Assembly: GCA_964436125.1 (NCBI GenBank)
Contig: CAYTBT010000018.1
Location: 1-57,002, forward strand
DNA length: 57,002 nt
From: CAYRFF01 sp964436125
GTDB taxonomy: Bacteria > Bacteroidota > Bacteroidia > Chitinophagales > Saprospiraceae
Direction of reading: 5' to 3'
Position 1 is the stretch's first letter, and every line of letters starts with the position of its first letter. Positions 27,892-38,130 of this stretch are shown here, in pieces. The notes under the pieces were generated by a model. The model saw only the letters and a list, made by a program, of their open reading frames with translations, made no database searches and had not been told where the DNA came from. The position numbers were made by a program, and so were the translations under genes.

Positions 27892-28001
27892 GGTATAGAA
27901 TCGGAGCCGTTTCCCGATTGAGTATTAGTCCGGAGTATATTTGCAGAATTCCTTACTTCTTCACTTGAACAATGAACTATTTCTAGATAATTCTACGAGT
28001 A

Positions 28002-29291
28002 TCAGCCATAGATATAAATAGAAGCACAGAAAGCAATGATCAAGCCGAGAGAATACAAGGCATATCGTTTTATTGGGAGCAGATCGCGCATTTCCAGCGC
28101 CAGATTACGTCTAATCCAAACAAATTGCAGCGCCTTCATAAAAACATTGGCAATGACTGTTGCCCACACAATACCGAAGAGGCCGTACATTTGCGAAAGC
28201 AAGATACTCAAGATAAGATTGAGAAGTGCCTCCGCGATAGAAAACCTGAATAGCACCCATTCTTTGTTCTCCAAGAAAAAAAATACCTGAATGATAAAAA
28301 CATGGAAGATTAAAATCAATAGATAAGTGTTAAAAATAAATGCTGAGATCAGGAAATCTCCATCATACACAAGGGGGTACAGAAGTGGACTTATCAACAT
28401 AAGGAGGATAGCCGGAAGGAAGATAATCAATGTATGTGTTTTAATTTCCTTGCGTATTGCAAGGGCTTTCTCTTCCAAGGATTTATGCTTCAAGCCAGCT
28501 AATAAACCTTGTCTTAGACCTGCAAGTAGAATCATAAATACGGGGAATTGCCTCGCTCCATACTTAAAATAAAGAAATGTTGCATCGTCAAATCTATATT
28601 CCACTACCCACAAGTCTATAAAGGGCATGATGCCATTTACAACGGTCTGTGCAGCTATAGGTGTTACAACTGCAGCAAAGGAAAGCATTATTGCACGCGA
28701 GTATTTTTCATTCTTCAATAAGCGATGTAAGTGAAACGTGCGGATAAAATAAAGTAAGGTCAACAAGCCCAGCATCAGGTTTATCGTCCCGTAATAAATA
28801 CTCAGACATACGATAAGCGCTTGTAATCCATATACTATAATTGAGTATGGCAGTAAGTAGAATCGGCGCTGTAACTCAAGAAATATCCAATCGTATTGCT
28901 CCGCGGTTATCATAAAATAGGTAAATCCTGCAAGGAGGAACAATCGTTCAATGTCATATCCGACATCACCGGCTGCAATGTAGTAGGATAATACGAGCAC
29001 GAGCACTGAGATAAGAGCAAATACGTGAATGGCATAGAGCCGCGACCTCGTTGTCCCTCCTGTATTCCCCTTCCAAGCAAATGCCGCAGTCTTTGTCCCA
29101 TTTAAGATGAAGTACCGCGAGAATTCCGAAAGAAAGAACAGCATCTCGATGAGACCGATTAATTCATGAGATACACCGAGTTTTACAAGTACGACACCTT
29201 GCAAGAATACGCATGCGAAGCGTACCATCCCGCTCAGTTGTAGCGCTCGCGTGTTGCTATCGCCGGACATAAAACGTTGAAATATCTTCAT
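28002..29291 (-). CDS. Polysaccharide flippase-like membrane protein (MOP superfamily)
   Basis: A 429-residue membrane protein with about twelve hydrophobic segments, like O-antigen/exopolysaccharide flippases (Wzx/MATE-like). The ATG at 29291 is preferred over a TTG 12 bases upstream. The N-terminal half carries short basic loops between helices, as expected. No glycosyltransferases lie next to it, so its substrate cannot be named. Confidence 0.75.
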   Translation of the reverse strand: MKIFQRFMSGDSNTRALQLSGMVRFACVFLQGVVLVKLGVSHELIGLIEMLFFLSEFSRYFILNGTKTAAFAWKGNTGGTTRSRLYAIHVFALISVLVLVLSYYIAAGDVGYDIERLFLLAGFTYFMITAEQYDWIFLELQRRFYLLPYSIIVYGLQALIVCLSIYYGTINLMLGLLTLLYFIRTFHLHRLLKNEKYSRAIMLSFAAVVTPIAAQTVVNGIMPFIDLWVVEYRFDDATFLYFKYGARQFPVFMILLAGLRQGLLAGLKHKSLEEKALAIRKEIKTHTLIIFLPAILLMLISPLLYPLVYDGDFLISAFIFNTYLLILIFHVFIIQVFFFLENKEWVLFRFSIAEALLNLILSILLSQMYGLFGIVWATVIANVFMKALQFVWIRRNLALEMRDLLPIKRYALYSLGLIIAFCASIYIYG

Positions 29292-29371
29292 AATCTCTGA
29301 CAAAGGTACTTATTCTTCCTTTGCCTTCTGTACTTTATTCACCTAGTGTATATCGAGAATAAGGGAAATAA

Positions 29372-29396
29372 AAAAGAGAGCCTTCGGCTCTCTTTT
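29372..29396 (-). terminator. Rho-independent terminator
   Basis: The stem GAGAGCC/GGCTCTC (29376-29382, 29386-29392) with a 3-base loop is flanked by A and T runs on both sides, so it can work in both directions. It lies behind the small T9SS gene (stop at 29442). Confidence 0.85.
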
Positions 29397-29441
29397 CTTT
29401 AAATCATTTTCATTTGAAGGTCTTGTATAGACCTCAATTTT

Positions 29442-30176
29442 TTAGGATCCCATTGTTTGTTTAATCATGCGTATCGTCTTCAGCCTTTTACCACTTGTTG
29501 AAAATACGGTGACAAAATAGGTTCCTGCTCTTAACTTATCCAGTGAAACTACTCCTGCGTGCTTTCCATTCAGGTTGTCCTTCTTGACTTGTCTGCCGAG
29601 CAGATCGTACACAAAAACATTTCCTATATGAGAAGGCGATTTTATTGTGATGTAACGCGTTGCCGGATTGGGAAATATGCTGACATCTGTTCTCTCTACC
29701 TCTGCATATCCTATAGCAGTCGGCGATTGTGCAACAAATTTCACCTTGATATACATAGAATCACTATTGTCGATATCATTTCTGAATAGTTTCACATAAA
29801 TAACGGCAGAATCTCCATCATTTCCTCTGGTACGCATGTGAACAGTCATTTCACTCGTATCATAAGGACTCATTTTAAAATCTCTCGTTGATATTGATGG
29901 AAGGTAACATAGATTCTTATCGCAGACCTGAAATCCCCAGCCTCTGTTACTGGAAGAATGGATGATTTTCACCCACGTGATACCCATGCTATCACCTAGC
30001 GTGCTATAAACATAGTTTTTCTGATAAAAGTCAACTTTTTCACCATCGGTATTGAATTCAACAACCTGTGTTGCATGCTCTACATCTAGTGGAACAGGAA
30101 CAAGTTGTGCTTGTAAGCTTCCGCAAATGAAGAAAAGTACCAGTCCAAGTAAAGTATAATTATATCTCATAAGCAT
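29442..30176 (-). CDS. Small T9SS type A secreted protein of unknown function
   Basis: A start at 30176 or 30170 gives a signal peptide (RYNYTLLGLVLFFICGSLQAQ) and about 244 residues. The middle part (about 30-160) is a beta-rich domain with paired Cys that I do not recognise. The C-terminal 80 residues carry FPNPATRYITI and a closing RAGTYFVTVFSTSG strand, a type A sorting domain. It shares orientation with the Omp28-like gene upstream but is separated from it by a strong terminator. Confidence 0.85.
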   Translation of the reverse strand: MLMRYNYTLLGLVLFFICGSLQAQLVPVPLDVEHATQVVEFNTDGEKVDFYQKNYVYSTLGDSMGITWVKIIHSSSNRGWGFQVCDKNLCYLPSISTRDFKMSPYDTSEMTVHMRTRGNDGDSAVIYVKLFRNDIDNSDSMYIKVKFVAQSPTAIGYAEVERTDVSIFPNPATRYITIKSPSHIGNVFVYDLLGRQVKKDNLNGKHAGVVSLDKLRAGTYFVTVFSTSGKRLKTIRMIKQTMGS

Positions 30177-30240
30177 TTTTATTTGTAATGTACATATTAT
30201 AATGCACTTATGCAAGCAAAAGCTCACATTTTAAGATAAA

Positions 30241-30288
30241 TTTAAGAGATTGGGCGGATTATACCACACAATCGCCCAATCTCTTAAA
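30241..30288 (-). terminator. Terminator of the Omp28-like gene
   Basis: A perfect 16-bp inverted repeat (TTTAAGAGATTGGGCG at 30241-30256 and its complement at 30273-30288) with a 16-base loop lies 10 bases behind the stop codon at 30299. The outer stem supplies A/T runs in both directions. Confidence 0.85.
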
Positions 30289-30298
30289 ATATTACACT

Positions 30299-32221
30299 CT
30301 AGTGAACTACGATTACAGGAACACCTTTATAGAGGTTTTCCCCACGCAATTCAAGGATATATCGTCCTGCAGGCAAGTCAGTTACATCTGCAGAGAAGGT
30401 ATTGTTTCCCGTATGTAAAGTACCATTAAATACAGACTGAACTTTCTGTCCGCTCATGTTAACGATAGAAATTTCAGCTTGAATATTTTTCTCCAGATTA
30501 ATTTCTACCTGTGCATTGCTATATGCAGGTTGTGGATAAACAGTCATCTCGTTGATGAGTAAATCAGCAAAATTGGTCGATGTAGGATCGAGTAATTCTG
30601 CATTCACACTATTCAAGATAAACTGAACATCTTTATTTTCCACCCACAAACTTACATTCAAGTCGGAGAATTCCTCAACGGAATGTTCAGTAGCATTATC
30701 GATACGATTAGCTTCAAGACCATTTGGTGGAAGTCTGTATTCACCATTAAAGGTATAAGACAATTCAAATTCTTGTGGCTCAAGCACAGGAACCGACGTG
30801 ATATCAATTCCTTCATTACCACCGATCAACTTCTTCACAACATGATAGAAAACAGTCTCGCCATTGGTTGTAGCATTCTTATAGGTTGTATCCTCGACGA
30901 TAGCAGCCATTAATCTCGTATTGGGAAGCACCTTGGACAATACCGTATAGGTACCGGTAACCGTAACTGTATGGCTATCTACTTCATATTCTACATTCTC
31001 AAAATCAACAAATCCCGGGCTGTTTAATGCCATCTTATAACTTGCGGCGTTCATACTATTGGGATTAATCACATAAACACTACCATCTACACGGAGATTA
31101 GGCACGGCATTCACACCGTAATACAATCTTCGGTTAACAGTCTCATCAGTACAATATGGATCACCATTTCCTGGAAAATCCTCTTGGAATTTGATGTAGT
31201 GTACATCCTGATCGATATTATTATTGATAATGGTCTGGAACTTAGCGTTACCCGGCTTACAAGGTGGGCAAGAACTTGAGGTAAACATCTCACTTAAAGC
31301 AAGCTTTTCAGCAACATCTTCCTCGGCGACGACGGAATATGCAATTGTAGTAGCATCAAAATCCACTGCCTGCCCATTGATATGCGTCACGTCAACTGAA
31401 ATTTCCATACCCGGAGTTTTGATTAATTCGGCAGGTATTTCAAGACCTTTCGCTATCTTCTCATACGTTCCTAGTCCGACATCACTGAGTTCAAGTTCTG
31501 TTGAATCCTCGCCTGACTTCAATGAAACCGTTAAAGATTCAATCGTCTCGGCACCGAGGTTCTTCAGATTAAACTTATAAAAGACAGGATCACCTTCTAC
31601 TATGTATAAATCATTCGCTGCATTGGAGATTTCTGCACCCAGCACATTATTCAATGTCATAAGACCGAGATTATCGATGATGACATAGTACTTATCATTA
31701 CTGTTGTATCGCACGGCGATTGAAATAGTATCTCCTTGATATTTTGTTATATCAGCAACATGTTCAGCATAAAACTCACTCGTAAGCGGATCAAATGTCT
31801 GTACGAGTTCAAAGCTGTCCGGCTCTGCACTATTATCCGGATCAACTAGTATTTGCAATCTCTCCAGATAATTGGGATTATAAGAATATCCGTCAAATGT
31901 GAAGAAGGTCTTCAAGCCGGCTGAATCAACAACAACATCTTGAATTATCATCCAGTCATCAGCTTGTCCCGGAGGGCTGAACCATGAATTGGATATTGCA
32001 AAAACATCCGTTCCTCCTGTAAAGGTAGTCAATACCCAGTTAGATGTCTGTAAACCTGCTCCCGGTTGATTGCCGTCGCGATCGATGACGGTGAAATTAT
32101 CCGGGAAAGTTCCTGATTGGAAATCTGTTATGAGCTCTCTTTCCACGCCATCTTGTCCATATAGCTGTGTTCCGAGAAACATGGTGGCTACGCAAGCCAT
32201 TAAGAGTATTATTCTTTTCAT
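30299..32221 (-). CDS. Omp28-related secreted protein with T9SS type A domain
   Basis: The 640-residue protein has a signal peptide (1-22), a choice-of-anchor/cleaved-adhesin-like domain (about 30-190, DDWMIIQDVVVD), a linker beta domain, and an Omp28-type thioredoxin-like domain (about 305-520) with SEMFTSSSCPPCKPGN. It ends in a sorting domain (VYPQPAYSNAQVEI...AGRYILELRG). Omp28-type proteins are abundant Bacteroidota envelope proteins of unclear function; the CPPC pair suggests redox or metal contact. It has its own terminator. Confidence 0.92.
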   Translation of the reverse strand: MKRIILLMACVATMFLGTQLYGQDGVERELITDFQSGTFPDNFTVIDRDGNQPGAGLQTSNWVLTTFTGGTDVFAISNSWFSPPGQADDWMIIQDVVVDSAGLKTFFTFDGYSYNPNYLERLQILVDPDNSAEPDSFELVQTFDPLTSEFYAEHVADITKYQGDTISIAVRYNSNDKYYVIIDNLGLMTLNNVLGAEISNAANDLYIVEGDPVFYKFNLKNLGAETIESLTVSLKSGEDSTELELSDVGLGTYEKIAKGLEIPAELIKTPGMEISVDVTHINGQAVDFDATTIAYSVVAEEDVAEKLALSEMFTSSSCPPCKPGNAKFQTIINNNIDQDVHYIKFQEDFPGNGDPYCTDETVNRRLYYGVNAVPNLRVDGSVYVINPNSMNAASYKMALNSPGFVDFENVEYEVDSHTVTVTGTYTVLSKVLPNTRLMAAIVEDTTYKNATTNGETVFYHVVKKLIGGNEGIDITSVPVLEPQEFELSYTFNGEYRLPPNGLEANRIDNATEHSVEEFSDLNVSLWVENKDVQFILNSVNAELLDPTSTNFADLLINEMTVYPQPAYSNAQVEINLEKNIQAEISIVNMSGQKVQSVFNGTLHTGNNTFSADVTDLPAGRYILELRGENLYKGVPVIVVH

Positions 32222-32393
32222 AAAGTAAAATATTGATTTGAAAATGAATGAATTTAAAATCTTCCGTATAGGTCCCGCCCATCGGAATTATCCTTATCTA
32301 TAACAAATCTAAGAAATCAAGTGCGAAGTTCAGATTATTTACCGCTTTAATTCAATATCTTAACAGAATATTATGCTTTTGGCGCTTGAAATA

Positions 32394-34496
32394 TCAATAA
32401 TCGCCCATTAAACGGCGGAAAAGCCATTCAAGGAGCAGGAGTAAAGCAAGGAGACCACCTATCCACTCAATAGAAATCAGCGGCTGGTTTTTCTCAGAGC
32501 TATATTGCACTTCATTGGCATAAGGAGATGCTTTTAAAGCATTGATATTTTCATCGAGATTTCTACCGTCCCACAGGGCTCCACCGGACTTATCCGCAAG
32601 TTCATTTAAGAGTGCATAATCTGCCTGGAGGTTCAGATATTCCCTCTGCACTTGTTTAACCGTGAATTGCCCATGTTCCGTATAATGACTTCCGTCAAAT
32701 GTCGCTTCGGCTTCCCATCTATAGGTTCCGGGTTTAAAAAATCCCGCATCAAGGCTATAGTTGCTCTTCATGGGCGTAAAGGTGTAATCATACTGCTTCC
32801 CCTCCGATCTTATCGTAAGAGTGATAGTCGGTTCAACTGAAAATTGATAGGCATCATTATATATGCTTGCCGAAAAGCGTACGGGCTCATTTTCATCATA
32901 TATGCGCTTTTCTGAATCTACTCTGAAGCGCCGGAGATCTTTACTTGTCCCGAGATACTTTACGAGCTGTGAAATAAAGTTATCAAAGAGCGTATTCGCT
33001 GAATTTTCCATATAATCAAATCCCTTCCACCTCCAGAGTCCCTCTCCGGTAATCAAAGCCGATTTCCTATTATTATAATCTCTGACAATAATTAAAGGTT
33101 TCTCCGTCTCAATCTCTCCTATTTTCTGTTTCAAGAGCATCTGAGAACCGGAACCGAGCTCATATTTTGCATAAGGAACATCAAGGGGAGGAAATATTTC
33201 TATCGATTCCTTAAACTGTTCTTCGAGCTTAAAATAATTGAATGATGGATCAGCATAAGCTTGAGCTTTATCCCCTTTCCTGCTCAGCTCATGAATCTGT
33301 ACAATATTCTCATGGGCATTCAAGCGTTTTAAGTCGGTCTGTGATCCGACTATCCACAACACCGGAAGTTTCTTCTTCTTGATTGATTGTATCAGGTCAA
33401 CAGCACTCCCTCGCACCGACGGAACCTGATGTAGGATAAGCAGATCGTAGGTGCTCAATAAGTCGGGCTTCTCGGGGAGAATAAATCTATCAACCTCATA
33501 ATTCTTAAATGTTTTCAATGCGGCATATAATGCGCCGATATCAGGATGAGGTGCCGATGCTATTATAGCTATTTTCTGTCGAGAATCAATGACATCGATA
33601 AAAATATCGCGGTAGTTATTTGCCTCTGTAATTTCCCCTGCTACCGGTGGTACGACTACCCGGAGATGCTGGACGCCCACTTCATCGGCTATCGCTTGAA
33701 ATTCAACCGTCTGAAAGAAGATACCATCGTGTAAATTGAGTTTTTTCTGTGTAAGAAGCTTTCTTTTTCCTTCTGCATTGATCTCATAGAGTTGGATCAG
33801 CTCTTGGCCGGCTCTCATTTTCTCTCCGAGCACATCAACTTCAATCGGAAATTTATCTCCGAGATAGGCAATCTTATTGTGGAGGACTTGGGCTATTTTA
33901 ATATCACTTTTCTGTGTCGTATCCCCAAATGGCACCGGATAAATAGGCGATTTTAACCCGGGAATATCATAAATTGGATTGGCCCCTCGATTATAAATCC
34001 CATCCGTCATAAGCACAATCCCGGCGAGTGGAATGCCTTCGTAGCGAGATTTGACGTAAGTCAGAGCGGCATCTATATCCGTCGTCGTACCATCAAAGTC
34101 GAGCCTTCCCGAAGTTGTAACTTCATCGGTAAAATATAGGATATCAAGCTTAAATTGCGCATTCAGCTTCTGCATAATAGCCCTTATCCGCTGCGTGACT
34201 GATGTAGAATCCGCCACTTCAGGCGCAATCATAGATTGTGAATTGTCAATTGCAACAACAAGTCGCGGTTCTTCCGTATGTGTCTCAAAATACCTTATCA
34301 CCGGACCGAGAAGTAAAAATGCAAGTACCGCGACTACAAAGCCACGTATCAATGCCAGCCCGATAATTTTCCACCGGCTATTGAATTCTCTCAGATGTGA
34401 ACGGTAGTAAAAGAAAACAGCATAAGCTATTCCTAGTAGTACACAAGCCAGGAGAAGCCATGGTGAATAGTCCAATTGTAAGAAGTCCAAGTTCAT
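32394..34496 (-). CDS. VWA-domain inner-membrane protein
   Basis: The 700-residue protein has two N-terminal membrane helices (12-31, 43-66), a von Willebrand A domain from about 78 with a complete MIDAS motif (DNSQS 84-88, later MTDGIYNRG), a large extracytoplasmic region with a glutamine-amidotransferase-like part and a beta domain, and a last membrane helix (SIEWIGGLLALLLLLEWLF). This is the layout of the large BatA-like membrane proteins of Bacteroidota. Neither MoxR nor BatD is adjacent, so it may work alone. Confidence 0.85.
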   Translation of the reverse strand: MNLDFLQLDYSPWLLLACVLLGIAYAVFFYYRSHLREFNSRWKIIGLALIRGFVVAVLAFLLLGPVIRYFETHTEEPRLVVAIDNSQSMIAPEVADSTSVTQRIRAIMQKLNAQFKLDILYFTDEVTTSGRLDFDGTTTDIDAALTYVKSRYEGIPLAGIVLMTDGIYNRGANPIYDIPGLKSPIYPVPFGDTTQKSDIKIAQVLHNKIAYLGDKFPIEVDVLGEKMRAGQELIQLYEINAEGKRKLLTQKKLNLHDGIFFQTVEFQAIADEVGVQHLRVVVPPVAGEITEANNYRDIFIDVIDSRQKIAIIASAPHPDIGALYAALKTFKNYEVDRFILPEKPDLLSTYDLLILHQVPSVRGSAVDLIQSIKKKKLPVLWIVGSQTDLKRLNAHENIVQIHELSRKGDKAQAYADPSFNYFKLEEQFKESIEIFPPLDVPYAKYELGSGSQMLLKQKIGEIETEKPLIIVRDYNNRKSALITGEGLWRWKGFDYMENSANTLFDNFISQLVKYLGTSKDLRRFRVDSEKRIYDENEPVRFSASIYNDAYQFSVEPTITLTIRSEGKQYDYTFTPMKSNYSLDAGFFKPGTYRWEAEATFDGSHYTEHGQFTVKQVQREYLNLQADYALLNELADKSGGALWDGRNLDENINALKASPYANEVQYSSEKNQPLISIEWIGGLLALLLLLEWLFRRLMGDY

Positions 34497-34692
34497 ATTT
34501 TATTTTCCTCGTGCAAAGATGCAATTTTCATAGGGAAATTATAGTTTTAACAAGCTTTATTCATAAGCCTCGGAACTTAATCTATAGCTTGTGGCCGATT
34601 CAACTTTTTCTGCCCCGGACTTTAAACAATGAAATTCAATATTTATTTTATTTTCACGTTCTGGATATGACGAATATTAAACAAAGGAACCT

Positions 34693-35967
34693 ATGTTACG
34701 CAAGTTAACTATATTATTGACAGCATTAATCTGCACATTTTCCCTCCGGGCTTCATACATCTTCATTCCGATGGACCTTGAGCAAACCGACCATTTAAAG
34801 GCCTATGGCATAATGTATGATGTGCTTGCTGAGGGCTATGAGGGATGGTGGCTATTGAATTATCGAGGAGGAAGCTTTGCTTTTCAATACACACAAGAAT
34901 TTGAGAAGGAATGCATTGTGCGTAACGTAAGCTATAAGACCATCTCCAATGCACAGTTCACCCGGATAAGACAAGAAATTGCCAATCCCGAGATAAATCA
35001 GGAGGCAATCAAACTTGAAGTTGCTCCCAAGATCGCGGTGTACACACCTAGTCATAATGCACGTGGAGAGCGCATTCAACCTTGGGATGATGCGGTTACC
35101 CTAGCTTTAACTTATGCCGAGATTCCTTATGAAACAATTTATGACAGAGATGTGATTGAAGATAAACTTGCTCAATATGACTGGCTACACCTGCACCACG
35201 AGGACTTTACCGGTCAGTATGGAAAGTTTTACCGTTCATACGGAACGACTAAATGGTATCAAGACAATGTAAAAAGGATGGAAGAACTCGCTGCTTCACT
35301 GGGATTCAGTAAGGTATCGGACTTAAAACTCGCTGTTGTCCAGAAAATAAAAGAATACGTCGCTGGCGGTGGCTTTATGTTTGCTATGTGTTCTGCAACC
35401 GATACTTATGATATTGCACTCGCTGCTGCCAATGTAGATATTGTACCGGAGATATTTGATGGTGATCCCATCGCTCCGCATGCCGATGACAAACTAGATT
35501 TCAGCAACACCTTTGCATTTGAGAATTTTACGCTTGTTAAAAATCCGATGGTCTATGAATATTCGAGCATTGACAATATTCACAGGCAAGTAAGTCCCGA
35601 TCAGGATTACTTTCAGTTATTTGACTTCTCGGCCAAGTGGGATCCGATTCCTACGATGCTTACGCAAAATCATACTCGTACCATAAAAGGCTTTATGGGA
35701 CAGACCACTTCTTATGTCGATGATTACGTAAAGTCCAATGTCATTATCCTCGGTGAAAATAAAGCTGCCGGGGAAGTGCGATACATTCACGGGACTTATG
35801 GTAGAGGCACATGGACCTTTTATGCCGGCCACGATCCGGAGGATTATCAACATCGCGTCGGAGATCCACCTACTGATCTCAGTCTGCATCCAAATTCTCC
35901 CGGCTATCGACTTATCTTGAATAATGTCTTGTTTCCTGCTGCGCATAAGAAGAAACGCAAGACATAA
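34693..35967 (+). CDS. Exported protein often annotated as asparagine synthetase B; function unknown
   Basis: The 424-residue protein has a signal peptide (1-20, LLTALICTFSLRA) and several conserved stretches (EGYEGWWLLNYRGGSF, DWLHLHHEDFTGQYGKFYRS, GGGFMFAMCSATDTYD). Databases often label this Bacteroidota family asparagine synthetase B, but I see neither an N-terminal Cys glutaminase nor the ATP-pyrophosphatase SGGxDS loop, and the protein is exported. The FAMCSATD turn resembles a nucleophile elbow of class I amidotransferase-like folds. It ends only 10 bases from the convergent permease gene. Confidence 0.8.
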   Translation: MLRKLTILLTALICTFSLRASYIFIPMDLEQTDHLKAYGIMYDVLAEGYEGWWLLNYRGGSFAFQYTQEFEKECIVRNVSYKTISNAQFTRIRQEIANPEINQEAIKLEVAPKIAVYTPSHNARGERIQPWDDAVTLALTYAEIPYETIYDRDVIEDKLAQYDWLHLHHEDFTGQYGKFYRSYGTTKWYQDNVKRMEELAASLGFSKVSDLKLAVVQKIKEYVAGGGFMFAMCSATDTYDIALAAANVDIVPEIFDGDPIAPHADDKLDFSNTFAFENFTLVKNPMVYEYSSIDNIHRQVSPDQDYFQLFDFSAKWDPIPTMLTQNHTRTIKGFMGQTTSYVDDYVKSNVIILGENKAAGEVRYIHGTYGRGTWTFYAGHDPEDYQHRVGDPPTDLSLHPNSPGYRLILNNVLFPAAHKKKRKT

Positions 35968-35977
35968 GCCATATTTT

Positions 35978-37126
35978 CTATTCTTCCTCGTCTTCTTGTG
36001 CCGGTGAGGCATAGTATTTAAACATCGATGGTATTCTATACGCATCATTATCGTATTTCTCCTTGAAATCTGAAGCTCGATGCGATAAACCATCGCTCAT
36101 TAATAAACTCACCGTCTTCAATGGATCAATCTTATCCATGATAAGTCGGATTATTGCCGTTGCAGGTAAGGCAAGAATCAATCCGGAAATACCCCATAAT
36201 GCACCGCCGATGATCATAGACATTATGGCGACCATCGGATTTATCTTTATGGATGAGCCCACGACATTGGGGGTGATGAAATTCCCTTCAATCTGCTGTA
36301 TGGAAGCATACCATATCACAACAGCAACCGGCTGCCATAAGGTTGAGGTTGTCGCAATTGCATAAATAAATGGCAGGAATCCTCCGAGCGTCGTACCGAC
36401 AAATGGGATGATAGCGAGACATGCTGCCAGCAATCCCCAGAAAATCGGATAATTGATCCCTATAATAAATAATCCAAGACTGTTTAAGACACTTAAAATA
36501 CCGATAACGATAAGCATACCGTAGCAGTATTTCATAATAACTTCTTGTATTTCCTGGAGAGTCTGGCGCATATTGTCTTGCTTGGACTTAACGCTCTGAA
36601 TTATGAAAAACTCTTTAATCGCCTGTCGATAATACAGCAAGAAAAAGGTGTACAACAAAGCCAGTAATACCGTCGCTATCGCATAGGTCGAGGAATTCAA
36701 GCCTGTCGTTATTACTGAAATAGATGAATTTATTATCGTGCTGATATTGTTCTCTATTGCTGTTATAATGTCCTCTCGCGCAATAGGTACATAGGCCGAA
36801 AGATTATTTACAATACTTATCAATGCAACTTGCAGGCGTTGCCCAAGTGAATCCAGATTCCTGAAGATACTTGTTGCTTGAATCCAGAACACCCATATAA
36901 TGCCTCCTATCGGAATAATTGTAATAATGAAAGAAAGGATAATTGCCAATAATTTGCTCTTGACAAGTCTCTCAAATTTGTCACATAATGGCTTCATAAT
37001 AAACATGAAAAACACGCCGAAGAACACTGGCTGAAGTAGAAACTTTCCCACTATAGCAAAGTATATAAGCAAAGCGATTACGATGAGGAAAGCAGCTAGT
37101 TTCTGTATGTCTAAATTTTGTTTCAT
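35978..37126 (-). CDS. AI-2E family transporter (PerM/YdiK-like)
   Basis: The 382-residue membrane protein has about eight hydrophobic segments: a pair at the N-terminus, a long central hydrophilic region (about 75-155), then clustered helices with the conserved PFVGTTLGGFLPF and EGNFITPNVVGSSIKINPMV motifs. Substrates of the family vary (autoinducer-2, Na+/H+, unknown). It appears monocistronic. Confidence 0.92.
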   Translation of the reverse strand: MKQNLDIQKLAAFLIVIALLIYFAIVGKFLLQPVFFGVFFMFIMKPLCDKFERLVKSKLLAIILSFIITIIPIGGIIWVFWIQATSIFRNLDSLGQRLQVALISIVNNLSAYVPIAREDIITAIENNISTIINSSISVITTGLNSSTYAIATVLLALLYTFFLLYYRQAIKEFFIIQSVKSKQDNMRQTLQEIQEVIMKYCYGMLIVIGILSVLNSLGLFIIGINYPIFWGLLAACLAIIPFVGTTLGGFLPFIYAIATTSTLWQPVAVVIWYASIQQIEGNFITPNVVGSSIKINPMVAIMSMIIGGALWGISGLILALPATAIIRLIMDKIDPLKTVSLLMSDGLSHRASDFKEKYDNDAYRIPSMFKYYASPAQEDEEE

Positions 37127-37466
37127 GTCCCGATATTATCAATCCTTTGTTACTTAAGATGCAATAAATTTACAAAAACTTCTGCTCTTAATTTACAAAT
37201 TATGGTTTTTTCTATATAATTGAAGAAAAGTCTACCGGTTGGAAATAAATCCTATATACCACATAGCTTCAAGGCTTCCGGAATTACAGTCCAATCTGAT
37301 TGACCGAAATATAGGCTGACTATCATATCTACAACACAAGTCAATGTGCCACAGTATTTCATTACCATCCTCACAAGCGACACAATGGACTCTTCCTATC
37401 TTTTTACTCCTAAATACAACAATGAAAGTAAAATAAATATTACATTGCAATATCCAATTAAGCAGC
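37127..37466. other. Intergenic region
   Basis: A 340-base divergent region between the AI-2E-type gene and a small permease gene. A minus-strand ORF at 37232-37525 overlaps the permease gene and has no family features, so it is not accepted. No RNA gene was recognised. Confidence 0.55.
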
Positions 37467-38087
37467 ATGACAAATCTCGTACTAGGCAGTCTTATCATAA
37501 GTGTATTACATGGCCTCCTTCCCAATCATTGGCTGCCCATTGTTACCGTAGGAAAAAACAGAAACTGGTCCAGCACCAAGATATTGAGAATTACGGGCAT
37601 TGCAGCTCTTGCACACACCTTGAGTACGATCCTAGTAGGTGTCGTAATTGCGCTACTGGGCCTTACCCTCGGAGAAACTATCCATCACTTTACTTATGTT
37701 ATTGCACCGCTTATTCTCATAGGCATAGGAATATGGTTTATTGTACAACATTATAGACATAAACACTTTCATTTAAACACACAGCGGAGCTTATACAGTG
37801 AAAAATCGGATAAAACCCTCATCATCGGGCTCGCTACTGCGATGTTTTTCTCCCCTTGTCTAGAAATCGAAGGCATTTATTTACAAGCCGGAGCATTGGG
37901 CTGGGAATCTGTTCTTTATGTATCCTTGATTTACCTCGTATTTTCAATCGTCGGAATGCTTCTATGGGTTTTTCTCTCGCTGAAAGGTATATCTAGGTTA
38001 AACTGGCATAAAATTGAGCATACATCGGGAATTATTTCCGGCATTATCTTAATTTTACTCGGCCTACTCTTCTTTATCGCCCATTAA
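37467..38087 (+). CDS. Small polytopic membrane protein, NicO/RcnA-like permease (tentative)
   Basis: A 206-residue protein with six predicted membrane segments. The first carries LHGLLPNHWLPI, the second AALAHTLSTILVG, and a His-rich loop HYRHKHFHLN lies between the two halves. His in the first helices and a His-rich loop are typical of metal-efflux permeases of the NicO/RcnA type, but the family's exact motif is not present. The SPCLEIEGIYL segment in the fourth helix is distinctive. Assignment is an inference. Confidence 0.55.
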   Translation: MTNLVLGSLIISVLHGLLPNHWLPIVTVGKNRNWSSTKILRITGIAALAHTLSTILVGVVIALLGLTLGETIHHFTYVIAPLILIGIGIWFIVQHYRHKHFHLNTQRSLYSEKSDKTLIIGLATAMFFSPCLEIEGIYLQAGALGWESVLYVSLIYLVFSIVGMLLWVFLSLKGISRLNWHKIEHTSGIISGIILILLGLLFFIAH

Positions 38088-38130
38088 ATACTAAAAACAA
38101 GTCGGATAGTAGTCAAATTGCCCTACCCAA

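Noticed and set aside
34397..34708. 103-residue plus-strand ORF
   Set aside because: Overlaps the ends of two well-supported genes and lacks family features.
37232..37525. 97-residue minus-strand ORF
   Set aside because: Overlaps the start of the permease gene and has no recognisable domain or signal.
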